Source: Muribaculaceae bacterium
Lineage (GTDB): Bacteria; Bacteroidota; Bacteroidia; Bacteroidales; Muribaculaceae
DNA: 61,803 bases
Direction of reading: 5' to 3'
Assembly (NCBI GenBank): GCA_029060285.1
Contig: JAIDUH010000030.1
Span: 1-61,803 of the forward strand
The notes under the pieces were generated by a model, which was not told the origin of the DNA, made no database searches, and saw nothing but the letters and a program-made list of their open reading frames with translations. The translations under genes were made by a program, and so were the position numbers. This document shows positions 11,180 to 19,721 of this stretch, piece after piece. How positions within the stretch are numbered: the stretch's first letter is position 1; each line of letters begins with the position of its first letter.

Positions 11180-13566
11180 AGGGTTATGTTGAGGCGTTTG
11201 CCGGAGTATTTTACTTCTTTGGAGGTGCCATCGGGGAGCACTACTTTGAAGATGCGTGTCTGGAGCATGCCGTCGTAGGAGCCTTTGCGGGCGTCTATAG
11301 TGAGGGTACGCTTTTTGTCGTTCCAGTTCATCGGAATTTTGGTGAATTTGCCTTCAAGGTAGTTGAAACCGTCGCCTTCATCTTCGTAAAGTACAAACTC
11401 TGCGTTTGCACCTGGATAGACATTGAGTGTCAGATAGTCCCATGGTTTTTCGGAAGTGTATTGCATATCTTCAGCGAGGGGGATGATGCTTCCGGCTTTT
11501 ACATAGAGCGGAGAATATGCGAGAGGAGCATCTGCTTTTACAGTTTCACCTCCGACATATTTCTTACCAGTCCAGAAATCATACCAATCAGTGCCTGAAG
11601 GTAGATATACTTCGTACACTTTCTTAGCAGTCCAGTCTACAACCTGCCAACCTTCTGCGTTCAGGTTAGCGTCCTGTTTGTCCCAACCGGTCATTTCGTT
11701 GGTCTTTACAATTTTCTCCTGAGTATAGAGTGGATCAAGGACAGGACAAACAAGCAGACTGCGTCCGAACATGAATTCCTTTCCATTGTCCCAAGTATTC
11801 TTATCGTGCTTGAAATCCATCATGAGGGCACGCATGAAGCTGTCATCATTTGCACTTACGCGGCGTGCTGTGCTGTAGATATATGGCATGAGGCGATAAC
11901 GGAGCTTAATTGCATCGACGAGAGCATCATAGACGGGCTCTCCCTGCTTTCCGAAATAATACAGTTCGCGATATGTATCTGCACCATGGCTACGCATCAT
12001 AGGTGTGAAAGCGCCAAACTGCATCCAACGGGTATATAGTTCCTGGAACTGAGGATTCTTTGAGCCTGAAGTGGGATCCCAGTTTCTATTGTAACTGCCG
12101 GAGAAGAATCCCCCTATGTCGGTATTTACATTTGGATTGCCGGTCAATGTATGATTGAGGACCAATGGAACTTGCTTACGGAAAGAATCCCATGAACTGC
12201 CGACGTCACCACTCCAAGACTGAGATCCGAAGCGCTGCTGACCAGTAAAATAAGAACGCGTCAGTATAAATGGACGTTTCTGCTTGTCTTCAGCACGCTG
12301 ATGAGTGTCAACGCCACTTACACACATAAAGGGGAAGAGATTGCGTACAGAGCGATAAGAACCGAGAGCAGATGGTTGGTCAAGGTCTGAATCCTTGTAC
12401 TGCATGTGGTCTGGATCTGTAGAATCCATCCACCATGCGTCAATACCCATCGAGTGCAGACGTTTCAGATGGTTCCAATAGATATCGCGTGCTTCTGGGC
12501 TATATGCGTCGTATACACGCACTCCGGAGAGATAGTCGCGACGTGGAGGCCATTCGGTGAGACCGGATTCTGGCCATGTCTCGAAGTCGAAGAGAAGGCC
12601 CTTTTCATTCAGTTCCTTATACTGCTTTGTCTGCGGACCAAAACTCTGCCAAATGCTTATGCTGATGTGGGCATTGTTGTCATGTACCTTGTCGATCATC
12701 TCCTGAGCACGATTGAAGTCAGGGTTGATAAACTCCATGGCATTCCACGTGTAGTTGCTACCCCAATACTGCCAGTCTTGAATGATGCCGTCGAATGGAA
12801 CACCGAGTTCACGATACTTGTTCACGACTTCGAGAAGCTCATCTTGAGTCTTATAGCGTTCGCGGCTCTGATGGAAACCATACGTCCAAAGCGGCATCAT
12901 CGGCACGCTTCCGGTGAGCCAACGGATATCTGCGATCACTCCGTCGGCATCGCCACCATACATGAAGTAATAATCTACAAGATCGCCAACTTGACTTTCG
13001 AGTTCGAGAGTCTCGTTATCATTCAGCGTTGTAGGAGAATAGTTATCCCAATAGATTCCATAGCCTTTGATGCTCTGGAAGAAATGAGCGAAGTCTTCAA
13101 GGTTGGATTGCTGCATCAGGCGATGTTCGCCACGCTGCGACATCTTGCCGTTCTGAAGCATACCTACTCCATAAATCGGTTCGTCAACTTCAAGAGCGAA
13201 ACTCTGCATCACTTTGTATTTTCCTTTATCTATGCCATCTGTGATGGGGATGAAACCATGATTCCCTTCTTTCACCAAAAGTTGCCAATCGGGCGTATAG
13301 AAACTCACATTACCTGTTTTGTTGTCTGTGGTGACGATAAGGGATGAGGTTTTGTAGCATGTGACTTTATCATCGACAGTAGCAGTTACCTTTACATTTT
13401 CGGGCTTGGCTGTCACGACGAGAGATTCACGGTCTTTGGCGTTGGTGTTGTCGGGATATTTGGTGACGCGGACGATTTCAGGGGTGTAGAATTTTACATC
13501 CACTTTATCGGCGATGGCTGATAATGAGGTTAGGGTTGTCAGAAGAATAAATATGGATTTTTTCAT
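11176..13566 (-). CDS. GH31 family glycoside hydrolase (alpha-xylosidase-like)
   Basis: 796 aa; PMMPLWTYGFHQSRERYKTQDELLEVVNKYRELGVPFDGIIQDWQYWG, IDAWWMDSTDPDH, RPFILTRSYFTGQQRFGSQSWSGDVGSSWDSF. Confidence 0.92.
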   Translation of the reverse strand: MKKSIFILLTTLTSLSAIADKVDVKFYTPEIVRVTKYPDNTNAKDRESLVVTAKPENVKVTATVDDKVTCYKTSSLIVTTDNKTGNVSFYTPDWQLLVKEGNHGFIPITDGIDKGKYKVMQSFALEVDEPIYGVGMLQNGKMSQRGEHRLMQQSNLEDFAHFFQSIKGYGIYWDNYSPTTLNDNETLELESQVGDLVDYYFMYGGDADGVIADIRWLTGSVPMMPLWTYGFHQSRERYKTQDELLEVVNKYRELGVPFDGIIQDWQYWGSNYTWNAMEFINPDFNRAQEMIDKVHDNNAHISISIWQSFGPQTKQYKELNEKGLLFDFETWPESGLTEWPPRRDYLSGVRVYDAYSPEARDIYWNHLKRLHSMGIDAWWMDSTDPDHMQYKDSDLDQPSALGSYRSVRNLFPFMCVSGVDTHQRAEDKQKRPFILTRSYFTGQQRFGSQSWSGDVGSSWDSFRKQVPLVLNHTLTGNPNVNTDIGGFFSGSYNRNWDPTSGSKNPQFQELYTRWMQFGAFTPMMRSHGADTYRELYYFGKQGEPVYDALVDAIKLRYRLMPYIYSTARRVSANDDSFMRALMMDFKHDKNTWDNGKEFMFGRSLLVCPVLDPLYTQEKIVKTNEMTGWDKQDANLNAEGWQVVDWTAKKVYEVYLPSGTDWYDFWTGKKYVGGETVKADAPLAYSPLYVKAGSIIPLAEDMQYTSEKPWDYLTLNVYPGANAEFVLYEDEGDGFNYLEGKFTKIPMNWNDKKRTLTIDARKGSYDGMLQTRIFKVVLPDGTSKEVKYSGKRLNITL

Positions 13567-13585
13567 ATTCGTTTATTTTTAATTT

Positions 13586-13613
13586 TTACCATAAAGCGCC
13601 TCTCCGAGGCTAC
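13586..13613. repeat. 28-bp hairpin element, copy 1, upstream of the GH31 start
   Basis: TTACCATAAAGCGCCTCTCCGAGGCTAC; identical to 17455..17482; contains GCCTC-TCC-GAGGC stem-loop. Confidence 0.85.
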
Positions 13614-13629
13614 TGGGCTTTTGTAGGGC

Positions 13630-13647
13630 GGAGGCTGGGAAGCCTCC
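13630..13647. repeat. Perfect hairpin in the intergenic region
   Basis: GGAGGCT-GGGA-AGCCTCC, 7-bp stem. Confidence 0.7.
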
Positions 13648-13656
13648 CCTCCATAG

Positions 13657-15027
13657 TTATTTGAATTGCCAGTAGTCGAAGTTGAAGAGTTCGGGACCTT
13701 TGCGACCTTTGAATACAAGATAAAGGTCATGTACTCCGGTAGCTTCCACCTGTGTGGGAACTTCAATGTAGGCAAAGTTTTCCCAACTTCCCGTACCGGG
13801 GACTTTCAGATCAGCTACCAGCGGACCATCTATAGAATCCAAGTGTACTTCAATATTTCCGCCACGCAAGCCACTGGCTGCAGAGGCGCAGAAAGTCTTT
13901 GGATTATCGTCATTAAAATTGACGTTCGCTACTTTCAGATAGTCTCCGTTGTGAATGTCAGATATATATACCCCTTCTTTTACGTTCTGGCGTGAAGAAA
14001 GACCTTCTGACCATGCCATTGTCTCAGCCTCTACCCTATTGTATGGATTAAGTGTGCCAATGGCAGGAGCTCCTTCTTTGGTAGGTAGTATCGTCGGGAA
14101 TGTTCCGTCAGCATTGTATTCGAACGGCTCGACGCAGAAACTGCGACCGAAACCGCCACCACCGGGCAAATTGCCGGTGTGATAGAAGAAATAAGATTTT
14201 CCTTTATAGTCGGTCACACCACAATGATTGGTGAAAGAGCCTGTCTCATCTTTCTGCGGCATGATGGTACCCATATATTTCCATGGACCTGTCGGGCTGT
14301 CGCTCATGGAATAAGCAAGATGTTCAGGTATTCCTCCTGCGGCATATAACATGTAATATTTGCCATTTCTCTTAAAGAACCACGGACCTTCAGTGTAAGA
14401 GCTGTTATATTTTTTACCCGGCTCCATCGGGACTTCCTTTCCGGGACCGAAACCGTCAGCATCCGGCACGAGTTTCTGAACTTCACCGTCGAATGAAATC
14501 ATATCATCATTGAGCTTTACATAGTAGATCGTCGGATTACCCCAATAAAGATATGCCTGGCCATCATCATCAATAAAGCAAGTAGGATCGATGAAATCCC
14601 AGCTTCCGTCGGCAAGAGGTTTTCCTATGGCATCCTTGAACGGACCTGTCGGAGAATCTCCTACAGCCACACCGATAGCCATAGCGCCGGTAAGTTTGGA
14701 ATGCAGAGGGACATAGAAGTAAAATTTCCCGTTGCGTTCTACACATTGAGGAGCCCATGCACGGTCGTCGCCCCAAGAAAAGTCTTCGATTGCAAGAGGA
14801 GAACCATGGTCAGTCCAGTTCACCATATCGTCAGTGGAATAAACACGCCACTCCTGCATCCAGAAAAAGTCGGCGCCTTTTTCGTCATGTCCGGTATATA
14901 CGTAAAGACGGTCGCCATGCACCATTGGAGCAGGATCGGTGGTATAGTTTGTCTGCACACATGGATTATCTGCTACGGCTGAAGCCGTAGCCAGCAAGAG
15001 AGAGAGGGAGAATAGGGATTTTTTCAT
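13657..15027 (-). CDS. GH43 family protein with C-terminal CBM6-like module
   Basis: 456 aa; signal peptide; [60 protein letters not shown]6-like C-terminus (YISDIHNGDYLKVANVNF). Confidence 0.9.
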   Translation of the reverse strand: MKKSLFSLSLLLATASAVADNPCVQTNYTTDPAPMVHGDRLYVYTGHDEKGADFFWMQEWRVYSTDDMVNWTDHGSPLAIEDFSWGDDRAWAPQCVERNGKFYFYVPLHSKLTGAMAIGVAVGDSPTGPFKDAIGKPLADGSWDFIDPTCFIDDDGQAYLYWGNPTIYYVKLNDDMISFDGEVQKLVPDADGFGPGKEVPMEPGKKYNSSYTEGPWFFKRNGKYYMLYAAGGIPEHLAYSMSDSPTGPWKYMGTIMPQKDETGSFTNHCGVTDYKGKSYFFYHTGNLPGGGGFGRSFCVEPFEYNADGTFPTILPTKEGAPAIGTLNPYNRVEAETMAWSEGLSSRQNVKEGVYISDIHNGDYLKVANVNFNDDNPKTFCASAASGLRGGNIEVHLDSIDGPLVADLKVPGTGSWENFAYIEVPTQVEATGVHDLYLVFKGRKGPELFNFDYWQFK

Positions 15028-17432
15028 ATTTTTACTTTGGTGGATTTTCCTTTGTATGTTATGGTTTTGGATTTATCTCCTTTGCGGAAAGTCATCTTTC
15101 GGGTGGCGGGAGCTTCAGGGTAAGTACCTTCAGCATCTGCTATCGTCAATTCATTTTTATTATCGTCCCAACTCATTTTGATACGTGTGAACTCACCTTT
15201 TTCAAAATCGTAGGTTTCACCATCATCGTCATATAGTGTGAATTCAGCATCTTTACCCGGGTATATGTCAATAGTCAGGGGCTTTCCTGCAGAATCGGCG
15301 CTGTATTCAACGACTTCAGTCGTTGGAATAATGCTTCCGGCTTTTACGAAGAGAGGAAGACGATTGAGAGGGGCGTCGGCAGATATTTTTTCACCTCCGG
15401 CAAACCTCTTGCCTGTCCAGAAATCATACCAGTCAGTACCGGCAGGCAGATAAACATCTCTGGAGTCGACACCAGGATCAGTCACCGGACATGCCATTAT
15501 ATCGCCAAACATATATTGATCCTTAATATCATACACCTTTCTGTCTTTCGGGAAGTCGAATGCGAGTGGGCGAGCCATACTGAATCCACTCCGAGTCTGG
15601 GCATCCGCCATACTGTAGATATACGGGAGCATCGAATATCTGAGATTTATCATATCGCGAATGGCATCGTAGTATGGAGTGCCTTCTTCTCCGAAGTGCC
15701 AGATTTCACGAGGAGTCTCTGTTCCGTGGCTGCGCAGAATAGGAAGGAACGTACCCCACTGGAACATACGGGTATAAAATTCTTTATAGCCATCATCCTC
15801 AACGCCTTTAGGGAATTTGCCTTTCTGAAACCATCTGGGACTGCTCTTAACGAAGAAGCAACCGATATCAGTAGTCCAATAAGGGCTGCCAGTAGCGAAA
15901 TAGTTGATGCCTCCGGGAATCTGCTTCTTGAAAGAATCCCATGAAGCGAACGTGTCGCCATTCCATGAAGCAGTGGCGTATCGCTGTTGTCCGGCATAGG
16001 AGGAACGGGTAAGATTGACGACACGTTTTCTATCCGTAGCGGCACGTTGATGCTCATAGATGCCCTTAGCATGGTTTAACGAATATAGGCATGCGCGTTC
16101 AGCACCCAAAGCCTCAGACAGGATCGCATCGTTGAGACGCCATCGACGTTCATGGTCATTCCAGGAATATGAACGACCGTTTTCAGGCTCGGGGAGTTGG
16201 TTCCAATCGCCGTCAAGAGGCTCACTGCTGTCACACCACCAGCAGTCGAAACCATTTGAGAAGAACTCATCATTTGCATATTTCCAATATAGGTCGCGAC
16301 CTTCGGGACTGAAAGCGTCGTAGACAGAATGCTCCAACATCAGACCCTTGCTTCTGAAATCTTCCTCTTCCGGACAATACTGGGGATTTGCCCAGATACT
16401 GACCATCAGTTTGGCATTCTGATCGTGTACCGAATCAGCGAGCGCTTTCGGATCGGGATAATATTCACGGTTCATCTTCATGTAGCCCCATCCCTGTGGC
16501 CAGTAGTTCCAGTCTTGGACTATGACATCGAGCGGCACATGCCGACGACGATACTCCTTAAGTGTATTTATTATGTCGTCGGAAGACACATAGCGTTCTT
16601 TAGACTGTACGTAGCCGAAAATATATCGGGGCATCATAGCCACATTGCCGGTAAGATAGCGGTAGCCTTCCACCACATTCTCCGGCATCGCACCCTTGAT
16701 GAAATAGTAGTCTACAGTATTGGCAGCCTCCATCGTAAGGGTCGTCTCATAGCCGGAAGAGTTCTCTCCTATCCACATACCCTGACCTTTGTTCTTGCTG
16801 TCGAAGATCATCGAGCAACCGGCATCGAAAAGAAGTCCGTATCCGGCAGTAGAGACCATCATAGGGATGAAGACCTTTAGATTATGCTGTGTGAGATAAA
16901 GAGTCTTACCAAGAAGATTGACATAATCTTCCATCTGCTGGCCAAGTCCATATATGGCTTCATTTGCCGACATGTCAAATGTGATGGCAAACCTCTGCTT
17001 CATGCCTAAAGTGTCTCTTCTAAGGACATCTTTCACCGTAACCTTACCGTTTGCAGTCTCTTCCATGTGGGCAGAAGACTCATCATAGGTGATTTTTTCC
17101 TGCGCCACTTTCTCAAATTTGCGAGGGACATTTACGGATTCCTTGAGGAGTATACGCTTTTCGATCGGGTCAAAAAATGTCACGCCTCCTTTTTTGTCTA
17201 CCGAGACTTCGAGGGAAGAGGAACGGAAGATGGTCATAGAGCCGGATTTTGTTTCCTCCACATCCACGTTGACCTGTGGGTAGACGCAAACTCCTGTGGC
17301 GTTGTCTGTGACAGTGCCATCGGGAGTCCAGCGAACCCGGACTATGTCAGGAGTTATAAATTCTATTTTTGGCATTTGTGCGTATGACATCAGTGTGAGG
17401 AGGGAGAGGATAAACGTCAGGAGGGGTTTCAT
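15024..17432 (-). CDS. GH31 family glycoside hydrolase
   Basis: 802 aa; MPRYIFGYVQSKERYVSSDDIINTLKEYRRRHVPLDVIVQDWNYWP, FDCWWCDSSEP, RVVNLTRSSYAGQQRYATASWNGD. Confidence 0.92.
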   Translation of the reverse strand: MKPLLTFILSLLTLMSYAQMPKIEFITPDIVRVRWTPDGTVTDNATGVCVYPQVNVDVEETKSGSMTIFRSSSLEVSVDKKGGVTFFDPIEKRILLKESVNVPRKFEKVAQEKITYDESSAHMEETANGKVTVKDVLRRDTLGMKQRFAITFDMSANEAIYGLGQQMEDYVNLLGKTLYLTQHNLKVFIPMMVSTAGYGLLFDAGCSMIFDSKNKGQGMWIGENSSGYETTLTMEAANTVDYYFIKGAMPENVVEGYRYLTGNVAMMPRYIFGYVQSKERYVSSDDIINTLKEYRRRHVPLDVIVQDWNYWPQGWGYMKMNREYYPDPKALADSVHDQNAKLMVSIWANPQYCPEEEDFRSKGLMLEHSVYDAFSPEGRDLYWKYANDEFFSNGFDCWWCDSSEPLDGDWNQLPEPENGRSYSWNDHERRWRLNDAILSEALGAERACLYSLNHAKGIYEHQRAATDRKRVVNLTRSSYAGQQRYATASWNGDTFASWDSFKKQIPGGINYFATGSPYWTTDIGCFFVKSSPRWFQKGKFPKGVEDDGYKEFYTRMFQWGTFLPILRSHGTETPREIWHFGEEGTPYYDAIRDMINLRYSMLPYIYSMADAQTRSGFSMARPLAFDFPKDRKVYDIKDQYMFGDIMACPVTDPGVDSRDVYLPAGTDWYDFWTGKRFAGGEKISADAPLNRLPLFVKAGSIIPTTEVVEYSADSAGKPLTIDIYPGKDAEFTLYDDDGETYDFEKGEFTRIKMSWDDNKNELTIADAEGTYPEAPATRKMTFRKGDKSKTITYKGKSTKVKI

Positions 17433-17454
17433 TTTTGGTATATTTGGATTGAGA

Positions 17455-17482
17455 TTACCATAAAGCGCCTCTCCGAGGCTAC
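17455..17482. repeat. 28-bp hairpin element, copy 2, upstream of the second GH31 start
   Basis: Identical 28 bp to 13586..13613. Confidence 0.85.
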
Positions 17483-17507
17483 CGGAAGATTACCGTTTGA
17501 CCTGGAG

Positions 17508-17537
17508 GGGCGCATGCGGAGTATACTTGATTACTAA
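17508..17537. repeat. Stop-codon-overlapping 30-bp repeat element, copy 2
   Basis: GGGCGCATGCGGAGTATACTTGATTACTAA, 4 mismatches to 11150..11179. Confidence 0.8.
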
Positions 17538-18514
17538 GCGTTGCCACCGCCGTCGATGGTCAGGATTTTGCCGTTTTCGTCGAAGGTGAGTTCGCAGACT
17601 TTTAGGCTGCGGAGCCAGGATTTGCCTCCGGATGGAACGCTATCATGATGGAAAAGATACCATTTGCCGTCATACTCGATGATACTGTGGTGAGTGGTCC
17701 AGCCTACTACCGGAGTGAGGATTTCACCCTGATATACGAAAGGTCCGTAGGGATTATCGCCTACTGCGTAGCAGAGTAGATGGCTATCGCCGGTAGAGTA
17801 TGAGAAGTAATACTTACCGTTCATCTTGTGCACCCATGATGCTTCAAAGAATCGGTGTGGGTCATCAGCACGCAGAGGATTGCCTTCTTCATCCACAACC
17901 TGGATGGGGCGTGGTTCTTCAGCAAACTGAAGCATGTCTTTGCTCAGGCGCGCGCAGCGGCTTGGAAGCGACGGTTCTGCCCCCTCTGGTAGGTATGCAC
18001 TCTCGAGGGCCTTGTTGTCTTTATAACGCTGAAGCTGTCCGCCCCAAAGACCACCAAAATAGAGGTAATATTCGCCTCCATCTTTCAATACGCAGATATC
18101 CATTGAATAACTTCCACGGATTGGATCAGGCTCAGCAATGAAGGGACCTTCAGGACGGTCGGCAATGGCTACACCTATGCGGAAAATATCGTTCTTATCC
18201 TTGAGTGGGAAATATAGATAGTACTTTCCGTCTTTCTCAGCGCAGTCGCAGTCCCAGAGCTGACGTCCTGCCCATGGAATATCGGCAATGTCGAGGGCTT
18301 TGCCATGGTCAGTCACTTTTCCGGTCATCGGGTCGCCGTCGATGGAAAGGACGTGCATGTCTTTCATCACATACTGGTCGCCATTGTCGTTCTCTACGTT
18401 CTCGCACTCCCAGTCATGGGAGGGATAGATGTAGATCTTACCATTGAAGATGTGTACACTGGGGTCTGCCATGTAGTCGGCCGGGAAGAGGTATCTTTTT
18501 TCGGGAGTTTGCAT
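17534..18514 (-). CDS. Predicted cytoplasmic GH43 (beta-xylosidase/arabinofuranosidase type)
   Basis: 326 aa, no signal peptide; FPADYMADPSVHIFNGKIYIYPSHDWE, GSYSMDICVLKDGGEYYLYFGG, FEASWVHKMNGKYYFSYST. Confidence 0.88.
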   Translation of the reverse strand: MQTPEKRYLFPADYMADPSVHIFNGKIYIYPSHDWECENVENDNGDQYVMKDMHVLSIDGDPMTGKVTDHGKALDIADIPWAGRQLWDCDCAEKDGKYYLYFPLKDKNDIFRIGVAIADRPEGPFIAEPDPIRGSYSMDICVLKDGGEYYLYFGGLWGGQLQRYKDNKALESAYLPEGAEPSLPSRCARLSKDMLQFAEEPRPIQVVDEEGNPLRADDPHRFFEASWVHKMNGKYYFSYSTGDSHLLCYAVGDNPYGPFVYQGEILTPVVGWTTHHSIIEYDGKWYLFHHDSVPSGGKSWLRSLKVCELTFDENGKILTIDGGGNA

Positions 18515-18540
18515 TATTATTTAGGTATTTAAGAGGTTTA

Positions 18541-18576
18541 TTAGACTAATTGGGCTAATTGGACTAATTAGGCTAA
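18541..18576. repeat. Tandem array, 4 x 9 bp (TTRGRCTAA)
   Basis: TTAGACTAA TTGGGCTAA TTGGACTAA TTAGGCTAA. Confidence 0.85.
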
Positions 18577-18586
18577 TGGGGGGATA

Positions 18587-19699
18587 TCAATTTTTGAGTT
18601 CTTTTTGCATGAAGGGCTTCAGATTGTAGTCGCGGTCGAATGGGAGTGGGTAGTCGGTGCGACCATTGACGGGCCAGTCGTTGCGCCAGGACATTCCGTC
18701 GTGGGTGCCCCACCAGGTGACGCGATCTATTTTGTCGGCATTTTTTCTATAGAATGCCATCAGGTCGGAGGCTCTTTTGTTCCATTCCTTTGATCTTTCT
18801 TCCGACAATCCATTGGGGAACGGGTTGAGCTCCTCTGTCAATTCAAAATTAGCATCGGTGTTGGCTCCTTGCATCACAAACGGCAGGGCAGAAATGTCAA
18901 GTTCGGTGACCATCAGTTTCACGCCGGTTGCAGAAATAGCATCGATCGCCTTTTGATATTCCTCCAAATCGGGATCATCGCTTTCATATCCAATATGACT
19001 CTGCATACCCATGCCATCAATGCGGATGCCACGATTTTTCAGATCACTTATGATTTCAACATATTTATCTCGTTTCGCCGGCTTGTACATTGAATAGTCG
19101 TTGAGATAAAGTTCGGCGTCTGGGTCTGCTTCATGGGCGTATTGGAAAGCGAGAGGCAGGAATTCCTCACCGAGGATATCATAAAATGGAGTGTGACGCC
19201 ATGTGCCATCATCTTCAATGCACTCGTTGACAACATCCCAACCTTTGATCTTACCCTTATAGCGACCTACAACGGTCTGGATATGGTCTTTCATGCGGGC
19301 TTTCATTTCCTCTTTGTCTACGTATTCCCCATTCTCATCATATGGGAACCAAGGAGAGAGTTGGGCATGCCATACAAGGCAATGGCCAATTATCGCCATA
19401 TCATGGTCCTGACCATACTTCACATAAGCGTCTGCTTCATCCCAGAAATAGCGGTCTTTCTCGGGATGAATCTCCATGCTCTTCATGCAGTTTTCAGGCA
19501 CAATGGAGTTATAGTGGAGAGCTACAATTGAGTCAGCCTTAGGGTCCTCGCCCATAAGGAGGGGAACATTGATTGCGGCTCCTACAAGGAAGTCGTCTTT
19601 GAAAGCATCTTTAATAGTGGCAGGAGCCTGCTCTTCTTTTGAGGAGGAGCAGGATGCCAGGGCTAACAGCAATGAGGGGAATATCAGTAATTTCTTCAT
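18587..19699 (-). CDS. GH10 endo-1,4-beta-xylanase, lipoprotein
   Basis: ORF listed to 19978, but the lipoprotein start MKKLLIFPSLLLALASC lies at 19699 and the upstream part overlaps the MFS gene; GH10 motifs IIGHCLVWHAQLSPWF, GWDVVNECIEDDG, LMVTELDISALP, TWWGTHDGMSW. Confidence 0.93.
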   Translation of the reverse strand: MKKLLIFPSLLLALASCSSSKEEQAPATIKDAFKDDFLVGAAINVPLLMGEDPKADSIVALHYNSIVPENCMKSMEIHPEKDRYFWDEADAYVKYGQDHDMAIIGHCLVWHAQLSPWFPYDENGEYVDKEEMKARMKDHIQTVVGRYKGKIKGWDVVNECIEDDGTWRHTPFYDILGEEFLPLAFQYAHEADPDAELYLNDYSMYKPAKRDKYVEIISDLKNRGIRIDGMGMQSHIGYESDDPDLEEYQKAIDAISATGVKLMVTELDISALPFVMQGANTDANFELTEELNPFPNGLSEERSKEWNKRASDLMAFYRKNADKIDRVTWWGTHDGMSWRNDWPVNGRTDYPLPFDRDYNLKPFMQKELKN

Positions 19700-19721
19700 G
19701 ATTATTTTTAAGAGAAGGTTA

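Noticed and set aside
13563-13775. 70-aa minus-strand ORF (MPTLKFPHRWKLPEYMTF...) across the GH31-GH43 junction
   Set aside because: Overlaps the GH43 C-terminus in another frame and is largely translation of the intergenic hairpin repeats.
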